A DNA stretch of 15,184 bases from Roseibacillus sp. (lineage in GTDB: Bacteria > Verrucomicrobiota > Verrucomicrobiae > Verrucomicrobiales > Akkermansiaceae): assembly GCA_002723015.1 (NCBI GenBank), contig PBNG01000036.1, forward strand, positions 7,105 to 22,288. The letters run 5' to 3'. Both the position numbers and the translations under genes were made by a program. The notes beneath the pieces are model-generated. The model was not told where the DNA came from. It saw nothing but the letters and a program-made list of their open reading frames with translations, and did no database searches. Shown in pieces: positions 1 through 7,323 of the stretch (positions within the stretch are counted from its first letter, which is position 1; each line of letters starts with the position of its first letter).

Positions 1-629
1 CTCCAGCCGGTCTCGATAAATTCGAGATAACACTCCTCGGAGGGCCCATAAATCTTATCTCCCACGATAGGATATCCAAGGTGCCCAAGATGGACCCGTA
101 TCTGATGTGTCCTTCCCGTCTCGGGTATGGCCCGCATGACCGCGAATGAACCACGCCTGTTTTCGATACGGTGCATCACTTCAAAGTGAGTTACCGAGGG
201 CCTGCCATCCGGGTGGATAGCCTGCTTGATCCAGATTCGAGATTCACACACCTCGCCATGCCGGAGGATCGGTTCCGTAACGGTCCGGCGATCCCACTCG
301 GGCCATCCCGAGACCACCGCAACGTATTCCTTCCGGATCTCCCTTCGCTCCATCGCTCGGCCAAATCGTCTGGCAGCCTCCTTTGTCCGTGACATCAGAA
401 CGAGTCCGCTGGTCTCACGATCAAGACGATTAAGAATACTCAGAGTGGTACAATTCTCACCTCTCCCGGAGAGCCAGGTCTTCACCTCTCCGAGAAGGGT
501 CGGCTCAGGTCTGTCGTTCGTCGGATGGACAATCAGTGGCGCGGGCTTGTCCACCACCAGCCAGTCCTCCATCACCTCGACCATGGAGATATGCGTTGAA
601 ACTGCAATAGGGCCTTTCCTCCCACTCAT
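1..629 (-). CDS. RluA-family RNA pseudouridine synthase (3' end beyond window)
   Basis: Isomerises specific uridines in rRNA or tRNA to pseudouridine, in the cytoplasm. I read 209 codons from the reverse strand, and the frame is open through base 1, so the C-terminus is missing. The catalytic motif is NRLDRETSG, with the catalytic Asp at residue 70; the family usually has His in place of the first Asn. An early VVDKPAPLIVHP segment (residues 25-36) and a late TGRTHQIRVHLGHLGYPIVGD segment (171-191) are typical RluA-family signatures. There is no room for an N-terminal S4 domain, so this is the S4-less type. I chose the ATG at 629 because a stop codon lies further upstream in frame and there is no other ATG, GTG or TTG between them. 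Its ribosome binding site is weak, and the Met at residue 16 is an alternative start. It diverges from lpxC-fabZ. The target uridine cannot be told from sequence alone. Confidence 0.93.
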   Translation of the reverse strand, partial: MSGRKGPIAVSTHISMVEVMEDWLVVDKPAPLIVHPTNDRPEPTLLGEVKTWLSGRGENCTTLSILNRLDRETSGLVLMSRTKEAARRFGRAMERREIRKEYVAVVSGWPEWDRRTVTEPILRHGEVCESRIWIKQAIHPDGRPSVTHFEVMHRIENRRGSFAVMRAIPETGRTHQIRVHLGHLGYPIVGDKIYGPSEECYLEFIETGW

Positions 630-674
630 CCCAAAAGAAACTACACCGCCTCCATACCGTAATCCGCACGGAAC

Positions 675-688
675 CCAATAACCAATAA
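675..688. repeat. Short tandem repeat in divergent intergenic region
   Basis: Two perfect head-to-tail copies of CCAATAA lie in the 97-bp gap (630-726) between the divergent pseudouridine synthase and lpxC-fabZ genes. The gap must hold both promoters. I see only a poor match for the rightward one, TTGCCA at 693-698 and TAACCT at 715-720 with a 16-bp spacer. The repeat is clear in the sequence, but any regulatory role is a guess. Confidence 0.3.
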
Positions 689-726
689 CACCTTGCCAGA
701 GGCGACGCTCCTCCTAACCTGCGCAC

Positions 727-2055
727 ATGCCCGCTTCCTCCGCCCACTCGGAAAGAGAATGCACTCTCGCAGGTCCCGCCACCCTTGAGGGGACTTCCCT
801 CCACACCGGCCAGAAAGTGACCCTGTCCATCAAGCCGGCTCCGGAGGGGCACGGCTTCAAGTTCCGGCGCATTGACCTCCCGGACAAACCTCTCATAGAT
901 GCAGACGTTGATAAGGTAGAGAAAGTTGAGAGAGCAACCACCCTCGCCTCGGGATCAGTAAGGGTGCATACCGTCGAACATATCATGTCGGCCCTGACGG
1001 GGATGGGAGTGGATAATGCCCTGATCGAAATGGATGCCAACGAACCTCCCATTGGTGATGGTTCTGCGAGACCTTTTGTGGACCTGATCCAGAAGGCCGG
1101 CCTTCAAGAACAGGAGGCTCGCAGAAAAACCTGGGAAATCCGGGAACCCATTCACTTCGAGGATAAAAGCGGATCACACATCACGATCGTGCCCTACAAG
1201 GGGTTCCGGGTCTCAGTTACCAATCTGAGTCATATTGGTAAATTCACCCAGTATTTCTCAAGCGAGATTACTCCTGAAACCTACCAGAAGGAGGTTTCTC
1301 CCGCCCGAACCTTCACCTTCTATGAGGATATCAAGCCACTACTCGACCAAGGGCTGATCAAGGGGGGATCGCTCGAAAACGCAGTTGTCATTCGGGACGA
1401 GGAGATCCTCTCGAAAGAGTCGATGCGCTTTGAAAACGAGTTCGCCCGCCACAAGGCACTCGATCTTATTGGTGACCTCGCCCTTGCTGGAAAGCGGATC
1501 ACGGGTCATGTGATCGCAGTCGCACCGGGCCATGGACCTAACACCCAGATGGCCGGCATGCTCAAGCGTGAATATCAGCGCATGCGATCGATGGTGCCGC
1601 CCTTCCAACTTCCCGAGAATGAGGCCGTGCTCGACATCAAGGATATCTTCCGGATTCTCCCCCACCGGGCCCCGTTCCTTCTCATCGATCGGGTGATCGA
1701 CCTCTCCAGTGAATTAAAGTGCACCGCAGTAAAGAATGTCACTTTCAATGAGCCGTTCTTTGAGGGGCACTTCCCTGACCATCCAGTCATGCCAGGCGTG
1801 CTGCAACTCGAGGCCATGGCTCAAGCTGCGTCGGTTCTCGTCCTGCGCCTTCCCGATAATGAAGGGAAAATTGGATATTTCATGTCTGCCGACCGGGTCA
1901 AGTTTCGCCGTCCCGTCCTTCCGGGAGACACTCTTTTCATCGAGGCAGAAATCGTAAAGATGAAGCGAAGTGTGGGGCTTGCAGCCTGCCAGTGCCTCGT
2001 CAACGGCGAAGTCGTTTCTTCCGCGGAGCTCAAGTTCGCAGTAGTCGATGCCTGA
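727..2055 (+). CDS. lpxC/fabZ: Bifunctional LpxC-FabZ: UDP-3-O-acyl-GlcNAc deacetylase / 3-hydroxyacyl-ACP dehydratase
   Basis: A fusion of two cytoplasmic enzymes. The LpxC part (about residues 10-290) is the zinc deacetylase that commits UDP-3-O-acyl-GlcNAc to lipid A. The FabZ part (about 298-442) dehydrates 3-hydroxyacyl-ACP in fatty acid elongation. In LpxC I see HTVEH (Glu84 and His85), HKALD (zinc ligands His242 and Asp246) and PGH (His269), matching the E. coli catalytic and zinc residues by pattern. In FabZ I see ILPHRAPFLLIDR, then GHFPDHPVMPGV with catalytic His348, and EAMAQ with Glu362. Both halves therefore look active. Such fusions are known from Bacteroidota and occur in PVC bacteria. 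The two activities draw on the same hydroxyacyl-ACP pool. The ATG at 727 places the LpxC fold at the usual distance from the N-terminus, although its ribosome binding site is weak. The next gene overlaps the stop codon. Confidence 0.97.
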   Translation: MPASSAHSERECTLAGPATLEGTSLHTGQKVTLSIKPAPEGHGFKFRRIDLPDKPLIDADVDKVEKVERATTLASGSVRVHTVEHIMSALTGMGVDNALIEMDANEPPIGDGSARPFVDLIQKAGLQEQEARRKTWEIREPIHFEDKSGSHITIVPYKGFRVSVTNLSHIGKFTQYFSSEITPETYQKEVSPARTFTFYEDIKPLLDQGLIKGGSLENAVVIRDEEILSKESMRFENEFARHKALDLIGDLALAGKRITGHVIAVAPGHGPNTQMAGMLKREYQRMRSMVPPFQLPENEAVLDIKDIFRILPHRAPFLLIDRVIDLSSELKCTAVKNVTFNEPFFEGHFPDHPVMPGVLQLEAMAQAASVLVLRLPDNEGKIGYFMSADRVKFRRPVLPGDTLFIEAEIVKMKRSVGLAACQCLVNGEVVSSAELKFAVVDA

Positions 2056-2833
2056 GTCACTAAATGCCCGGCCTGTGGCTTCTCTCCTGCGGATCACTTT
2101 GGTTACACTGGCTGCCACTCTCTCCAGTTGCCATGTATTCGTGGAGCAAGCTGAGAAAAACCTGCAGGCCTCGCCTTCACCCGGGCTGGCCCTCTCCAGC
2201 GCAGGAAATGCACCGATCAGAAGATTTACCCCTTCGACCGAGCGTCTGAAATTTGAAGTAGATCCCACTACATCCACCGGAACAATAGACCTCGCTATTG
2301 ACCACGATTCGCTGGCCCCTCGCCGCTCCGTATGCGAGTGCCCGCTCAAAGGCAGCATCACGGCAACCCTTCGAACCTCCGGGTCCGGGAAACGCAGCCT
2401 GACACTCGAGAAGATCGAACTTGTAACCGCGGGCAGGGGGGAACTCGAATTCGTCTGGTCTCCCCTCATCGGGACGATCAGGATGGTGATTCCCGGAGGA
2501 CTTTTGACAATCACCGACAACTCCCCGGACCCGGTCATCAATCTGAGTGCGAATGGACGCTTCTCACATCCAGGCTATAAATTTCAGGTTGGCGGCACCG
2601 GTCAGGTGGAGACAACGGGACTGGTCCTCCGCCGGAAAATTGGCAATACCGAAACCGATCTCACCATTGAGGAGACTGAGCCAGTAACCCTCGCAGGCAC
2701 GCTCACGAGGGAGGAGGGCAGATGGCACCTTGACCTGCCCGGCACCATTCTGAAGGACCAATTTGAAGTGGACGAGGAGGGCACCACCCTCGATCTCATT
2801 TTCACCAGCAACATCGCTTCCTACGCAAAGTAG
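2048..2833 (+). CDS. Predicted lipoprotein of unknown function, coupled to lpxC-fabZ
   Basis: I do not recognise the family. The 261-aa product starts with a positively charged, then hydrophobic segment (about residues 13-26) ending in a lipobox, LSSC, with Cys28 as the probable lipidation site, so it should be anchored in the inner or outer membrane. The rest is rich in Thr, Ser, Gly and alternating hydrophobic residues, suggesting an all-beta domain, and there are no further membrane segments. Cys66 and Cys68 form a CxC pair (VCECP) just before the beta-rich part. The ATG at 2048 overlaps the lpxC-fabZ stop by 8 bp, which argues for translational coupling and joint expression. A role in envelope or LPS assembly is suggested only by this context. 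The codon 'start and export' reading is firm; the function is unknown. Confidence 0.82.
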   Translation: MPESLNARPVASLLRITLVTLAATLSSCHVFVEQAEKNLQASPSPGLALSSAGNAPIRRFTPSTERLKFEVDPTTSTGTIDLAIDHDSLAPRRSVCECPLKGSITATLRTSGSGKRSLTLEKIELVTAGRGELEFVWSPLIGTIRMVIPGGLLTITDNSPDPVINLSANGRFSHPGYKFQVGGTGQVETTGLVLRRKIGNTETDLTIEETEPVTLAGTLTREEGRWHLDLPGTILKDQFEVDEEGTTLDLIFTSNIASYAK

Positions 2834-2862
2834 GAGCGCTCTCCCCGGGAAACACCCGACGC

Positions 2863-2896
2863 TGATGACAACGCGAGTTGATCCCCTCTGTCATCA
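2863..2896. repeat. Inverted repeat at convergent gene ends, possible weak terminator
   Basis: An 8-bp perfect inverted repeat, TGATGACA at 2863-2870 and TGTCATCA at 2889-2896, has an 18-nt loop. It lies between the lipoprotein gene and the convergent DUF1501 gene, and its right arm includes that gene's stop codon. There is no T-run after either arm, so it is not a classical intrinsic terminator. The position fits a bidirectional end-of-transcript hairpin, but support is weak. Confidence 0.25.
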
Positions 2897-4390
2897 TGAG
2901 AAAATCTCTTTCACCACTCGTCCATGGACATCGGTGAGACGCCTTTCTATCCCATTATGGTAAAAGCTAAGACGCTCGTGATCGATACCGAGGAGATCAA
3001 GAATCGTCGCGTAGAAATCGTGCACTGTCACCTTGTCTTTCACGGCCTGATACCCAAACTCGTCGGTCGCTCCGTAACTGAAGGGCGCTTTCACGCCTGC
3101 GCCGGCCATCCACGTAGTAAAGCCCCGCGGATTATGATCACGGCCACTGGCTCCCTTCTGGAAAGTTGGCATTCGGCCGAACTCAGAGCAGAACACGACC
3201 AGGGTATGCTCCAGGAGCCCACGTTCCTTCAGGTCCTTGAGGAGCGCGGCAGTGGGCTGGTCCAACACGGCGCCATGGACTGAATACTGGTTCTCGAGAG
3301 ACTTGTGACCGTCCCAGTTGCTGACCCCTTCGCCGCCAGTCTGGTAGGCGCCGTTGAAAAGCTGCACAAACCTGACTCCTTTTTCCACCAACCTCCGGGC
3401 CAGGATGCAGTTGCGCCCGTAGGCCGCCCGCAGGTCGGCCACTTTGCTCCCCGCATCATCCGCTCCATAGGCCTTCAATACGTGGGCAGGTTCCCGGCTC
3501 AGATCTGTGACCTCTGGAATGCTCATCTGCATCCGGGCCGCCAGCTGGTAACTGGCAATGCGAGCCGCCAGTTCCGAATCACCCTCGTACGACCGCAGGT
3601 GTCGCCTGTTCTGACGCTCGAGGAAGGCACGGGTAGCATCGTCCGTTCGCTTCGTAATTCCTTCCGGAATGGCCAGGTTTCCCAGCGGCTTGGCGGCGTT
3701 AAACGCTGTTCCCTGAAAGGCCGCCGGAAGAAATCCCGGGCCCCAGCAGTTCACGCTGGACTGGGGAGTTCCACGCACATCGGGAATGGCCACGTACGCC
3801 GGCAGGTCCTCTGTTTCACTCCCGAGCGCATAGGTGGCCCACGCCCCGGCACTCGGGAAGCCATCCAGTGTGAATCCAGTGCACATGTAATTCTCACCTG
3901 GACCGTGGGTATTGGTCTTTCCAACCATCGAGTGGAGAAAGCACATTTCATCTGCCAACCCACCGAGCTGCGGCAGGAGATCTGAGACCATCTTGCCTGA
4001 CTGCCCCCGAGGTCTGAACTGCCACGGGCTCCGGGTAAGATTCCCCTGCTGCCCCTGAAACGTTATCAGCTCCTCTCCCCCGGGCATCGGCATTCCGCTT
4101 CTCTTGATCAGCTCGGGCTTGTAATCGAAGGTATCAACCTGACTGATCGCGCCGGAACAGAAAATCATCAGGACCTGCCTCGCTCGTGGTTCGAAATGTG
4201 CATCACGTCGAGCATGAGGCCGGGCAGAGTCGATGACGGGCCTTACGGGCACCTTTCCCGGTGCACTCTCCCTCTCAGCCGCCAGGAGTCCATCCCGGCT
4301 CAACAGCGACGCCAGCGCCACACTCCCCAGCCCACTCGCGGTGTGCGAGAGAAAATTACGGCGATCGAGGAATTGAGAGCTATTGATCAT
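2894..4390 (-). CDS. DUF1501 family protein, Tat-exported
   Basis: 498 aa, full length for DUF1501 (Pfam PF07394), a family related to sulfatases and alkaline phosphatases whose activity is not established. The N-terminus has a twin-arginine signal: DRRNFL (Arg10-Arg11), then a hydrophobic stretch to about residue 32 and an AAE-type cleavage region. This predicts folding, perhaps with a metal, in the cytoplasm before Tat export. Family hallmarks are visible: QVDTFDYKP near residue 84, NWDGHKS, a CSEFGRMP motif, and [16 protein letters not shown] towards the C-terminus, where metal-binding His and Asp residues are expected. The gene starts 30 bp after the stop of the 915-aa PSCyt1 gene on the same strand, so the two form an operon, as these families usually do. 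The ATG at 4390 has no clear ribosome binding site. Start and family are confident; substrate is unknown. Confidence 0.93.
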   Translation of the reverse strand: MINSSQFLDRRNFLSHTASGLGSVALASLLSRDGLLAAERESAPGKVPVRPVIDSARPHARRDAHFEPRARQVLMIFCSGAISQVDTFDYKPELIKRSGMPMPGGEELITFQGQQGNLTRSPWQFRPRGQSGKMVSDLLPQLGGLADEMCFLHSMVGKTNTHGPGENYMCTGFTLDGFPSAGAWATYALGSETEDLPAYVAIPDVRGTPQSSVNCWGPGFLPAAFQGTAFNAAKPLGNLAIPEGITKRTDDATRAFLERQNRRHLRSYEGDSELAARIASYQLAARMQMSIPEVTDLSREPAHVLKAYGADDAGSKVADLRAAYGRNCILARRLVEKGVRFVQLFNGAYQTGGEGVSNWDGHKSLENQYSVHGAVLDQPTAALLKDLKERGLLEHTLVVFCSEFGRMPTFQKGASGRDHNPRGFTTWMAGAGVKAPFSYGATDEFGYQAVKDKVTVHDFYATILDLLGIDHERLSFYHNGIERRLTDVHGRVVKEIFS

Positions 4391-4420
4391 AAATCAAACT
4401 GGCAGCGGAAGCGGCTCCCC

Positions 4421-7168
4421 TCAGAAAACGAACAGGAACTCGTTCGTGTTTAACATGGCGCGACAGAAAGAAACCATTCCATGTTCCTCCACGAAGGTCA
4501 CGGCGTCCTCAACTTCCTCCCCAGTCGCGGGTCGCCCGTAGAGAACCTGGTAGACCTTTGATATCCCCTCTCTGCCAGGACCGACGCTCTGTGCCATCCG
4601 CCCCGCCTGCTGCATGATAAATTTACTATTGAGGAGATTGAGGGCCTGCAACGGCGTGGTGGATCTACTCCGCTTCGGAATAACCTGATTGCCATCGGGG
4701 CAATCAAAGGATCCAAAGACCAGATCCTGCTCCTGACGAATCTTGAACATGTAGATCATGCGACGCCATTCAGGTGGGCCCAGATCTTCCTTGGGGTGGT
4801 AGTGCACGACATTCTCACGCTCCACATCCAGAAGGTAAAATCCCGGTCCGCCCATCCTCCGATCAAGAGTTCCCGCCGCCAGAAGGATCCCGTCTCGAAT
4901 AGCCTCTGCCTCAAGACGGCGAGGCGGGAAACGCCATAGCAGGCGACTCTCCGCATCAAGATCCTCTGCCTCCTGGTTCGGGAAGCTGGCCTGCTGGAAC
5001 GCTTCCGACATCAGAAACATCCGCATCATCTCCTTCATGGACCATCCCCGCTTTACAAATTCTGTAGCCATCCAATCGAGAAGCTCCGGATGCGAGGGTC
5101 GCGTTCCATTCGCTCCAAAATCACTTGGGGTATCCACCAGTCCTGTCCCGAAGACGAACTGCCAGAGGCGATTCACGGCCACCCTTGCTGTGAGCGGATT
5201 AGCAGCACTGGCGATCCAATTCGCCAAGGCCTCTCTCCGTTCACCCTCAGGAGCACCGGGTTTCAGTGCCAGGCTTGAAATGACCGGGAGTGCATCTGGC
5301 GTAACTTCCTCGCGTCGCGCCATCGGATCTCCCCGGTAAAGGCGGTGAGTCGGCCCCGGCTGCGAGAAATTCGCCACCCATGCCTTCCGACCGTTGGAAA
5401 GCTCCCCCACCCTGCGCTGAAGATGTGCAATCTCTGATCGCAGTTGCCAACCCCGCGCCGTATCTTCGGTGGGGAGAAGCCCTAGGAGAGTCTCATGATC
5501 AAAATCTTTTCCCGGGCTCTTCCGGCGGTCCCGGTGACTGGAGACTTCGGACCAATGCTCTCCGTCATCCGAAAGTTCAATTCGGTATCCGATGGGAACC
5601 CGGTCTTTGAAGCGACCTTCTCTGTCCCGTGCCCACTCAATACGGTTCACCGTCTCGCTTTTATCGAACTCTAACTGAACCCATCCGGTCCCCTCGGTAT
5701 TCGAAATCCAGCTTCTTGAATTTCCGGCATGTCCATCATTAATATGTCGGAGCTTGTGGATGTCATGGCCCGCCAGAGTCCCGGAAGCGGAGGGCCTTCC
5801 CCCCGGAGCGAGATTTTCACCTTCGGGAGAAAACACGGAAAGCTCATCAATACAGGGCTCTCCCCCATTGGTCTGAAGAATTGTGAACCGGACGAAGCGT
5901 GCTGTCATCGCCTCGAAACGGTCAACATTTCCCTCCGACTTTACAGCTGGGCGCATATCCGCTTCGCGAAGGCTCCCGGCGATTAACTCGCCTCTTTCGA
6001 GAAGTTTGCCCAGTTCTTCCTCCATGGCTCCCATTCGCTCCCGGAGCTCCAGCAACTCCTGCCTCGCACGGGGGTCTGCCCGCCCCGGCAGCACCCGCTC
6101 CCCGAATTTGACCCCGGCAAATACAGCCTGCATGGAATAGTAATCCTTCTGCCTGATGGGATCGAACTTGTGATTGTGGCAGCGCGCACAACCGATCGTC
6201 ATTCCAAGGAAAGCAGTCCCCGTGGTATTAATCATGTCGGCGAGTTCATCCTGCCTCTGCATCAGAGTTAGTCCCTCGTCCGGGCTCTTCACGATATCAT
6301 GCGGGCCAGCCACGAGAAACCCCGTGGCAACCGCTTTTCCCATCATGTCTCCCGCGATGTGCTCCCTGACGAACTGATCGTAGGCTTTGTCCTCATTAAA
6401 CGATTCAATGACGTAATCACGGAAATGATATGCCGTCAGCCTTTCCCTGTTTGTTTCAAATCCGTTTGTCTCGGCAAAGCGAACGATATCGAGCCAGTGG
6501 CGAGCCATTCGCTCCCCGTAATGAGGGCTGGCCAGCACCCTCTCCACGAGATCCTCCCAAGCCCGAGGAGACTGGTTTCCTGCGAAAGTCTCGACCTCCT
6601 CAGGCGATGGTGGGAGCCCAAGCATTACAAGATACAGCCTCCGGATCAGGGTGCGCCGGGCGGCAGGGGCCGAAAACTCCAACCCCTTTTCCCTGAGAGC
6701 CACCTCCAGGTAGGCATCGATACCATCATGGCGATGCTCATGGACGACCGGTTGAAACGACCAGTGATCCGTTTCGAGAATCTCTTGATCCACAGCTCCT
6801 GGCAGCTCTGCCCCTGCATCGATCCATAGTCCGATAGCCTCAACCTCTGAACGGGAAAGAGCATCTTTTTCCCGGGGCGGCATGGCCTCATCCGGATCCT
6901 GCCTGCTGATCACCTTGTAAAGAAAACTCTGCTCCCTGTTCCCGGCCACAAACAGGGGTTCCCCGGAATCGCCCCCTCGAAGGATCGAAGCCGCACTATC
7001 GAGCCGCAGACGTCCCTTTTCCTTCGACGAGCCGTGACAACTAAAACACTTATTCTCAAAAATCGGCCGAATATCCTCCGCGAAACTGACGACCTTTTCC
7101 GCTGCGCAAGGGTTCGCAGCCATAAACAGCATCAAGACGCCTCCCGACAAATCCCGAAACCTCATCAT
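4421..7168 (-). CDS. PSCyt1-DUF1549-discoidin-like-DUF1553 protein
   Basis: 915 aa, predicted to be exported. A Sec-type signal peptide covers about residues 1-23. The PSCyt1 c-type cytochrome domain follows (about 28-120), with CFSCH at 41-45 as the haem site and AMPP (Met96) as a probable axial ligand. DUF1549 (about 145-355) contains a second CxxCH, CARCHNHKFDP, at 327-331. A short charged coiled-coil-like segment (365-400) leads into a discoidin-like (F5/8 type C) domain at about 415-560, recognised by RFVRFTI, CIDELSVF, GWVQLEF and YRIELSDDGEHWS. DUF1553 (about 646-910) has LTARVAVNRLW and ends with TNEFLF, as the family typically does. Known from the family: it pairs with DUF1501 proteins, and its reaction is undefined. 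I infer a periplasmic or surface redox protein that binds a glycan or similar ligand. The start at 7168 has AAGG at about 8 nt; an adjacent Met codon at 7165 is an equal candidate. Confidence 0.93.
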   Translation of the reverse strand: MMRFRDLSGGVLMLFMAANPCAAEKVVSFAEDIRPIFENKCFSCHGSSKEKGRLRLDSAASILRGGDSGEPLFVAGNREQSFLYKVISRQDPDEAMPPREKDALSRSEVEAIGLWIDAGAELPGAVDQEILETDHWSFQPVVHEHRHDGIDAYLEVALREKGLEFSAPAARRTLIRRLYLVMLGLPPSPEEVETFAGNQSPRAWEDLVERVLASPHYGERMARHWLDIVRFAETNGFETNRERLTAYHFRDYVIESFNEDKAYDQFVREHIAGDMMGKAVATGFLVAGPHDIVKSPDEGLTLMQRQDELADMINTTGTAFLGMTIGCARCHNHKFDPIRQKDYYSMQAVFAGVKFGERVLPGRADPRARQELLELRERMGAMEEELGKLLERGELIAGSLREADMRPAVKSEGNVDRFEAMTARFVRFTILQTNGGEPCIDELSVFSPEGENLAPGGRPSASGTLAGHDIHKLRHINDGHAGNSRSWISNTEGTGWVQLEFDKSETVNRIEWARDREGRFKDRVPIGYRIELSDDGEHWSEVSSHRDRRKSPGKDFDHETLLGLLPTEDTARGWQLRSEIAHLQRRVGELSNGRKAWVANFSQPGPTHRLYRGDPMARREEVTPDALPVISSLALKPGAPEGERREALANWIASAANPLTARVAVNRLWQFVFGTGLVDTPSDFGANGTRPSHPELLDWMATEFVKRGWSMKEMMRMFLMSEAFQQASFPNQEAEDLDAESRLLWRFPPRRLEAEAIRDGILLAAGTLDRRMGGPGFYLLDVERENVVHYHPKEDLGPPEWRRMIYMFKIRQEQDLVFGSFDCPDGNQVIPKRSRSTTPLQALNLLNSKFIMQQAGRMAQSVGPGREGISKVYQVLYGRPATGEEVEDAVTFVEEHGMVSFCRAMLNTNEFLFVF

Positions 7169-7323
7169 GACGCCTTCTGATAGCGTCTCTGGGTCCTCTC
7201 CACAACCTCGAGAATCATCACTCCAACGAACTACTTTGGCAGATGATCTCGCGATTTAGTGGTCCAAATCGAAATTGCGCCTAGCCAAGCGGAATTCTCG
7301 GTCGAAAATCAAAGCAAGGTTTC
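7169..7323. promoter_or_regulatory. Divergent intergenic region between the two PSCyt1 genes
   Basis: This 155-bp gap separates the start codons of the two head-to-head PSCyt1 genes and so must carry the promoters for both operons, unless they are transcribed from further away. I find no convincing -35/-10 pair on either strand. AAGG at 7316-7319 is the likely ribosome binding site of the rightward gene. The only structured element I can see is the symmetric sequence reported at 7235-7268. Confidence 0.45.
7235..7268. repeat. Symmetric operator-like sequence in divergent promoter region
   Basis: TTTGG at 7235-7239 and CCAAA at 7264-7268 are inverted copies, and the palindrome TCGCGA at 7249-7254 sits at exactly the same centre. 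The 9-nt stretches between them are not symmetric. The arrangement resembles a dimeric regulator site and lies mid-way between two divergent starts, but the arms are short enough to occur by chance. Confidence 0.22.

Noticed and set aside
1714..2541. 275-aa antisense open frame across lpxC-fabZ and the lipoprotein gene
   Set aside because: It spans two well-supported genes on the other strand, and its protein shows no family motif, signal or ribosome binding site.
2863..2896. Intrinsic terminator between the convergent genes
   Set aside because: The stem is perfect but there is no T-run on either strand and the loop is 18 nt, so I report it only as an inverted repeat.
3305..3985. 226-aa open frame antisense to the first DUF1501 gene
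   Set aside because: It lies wholly inside a gene with clear DUF1501 motifs and has low-complexity, Arg/Pro/Gly-rich content typical of a shadow frame.
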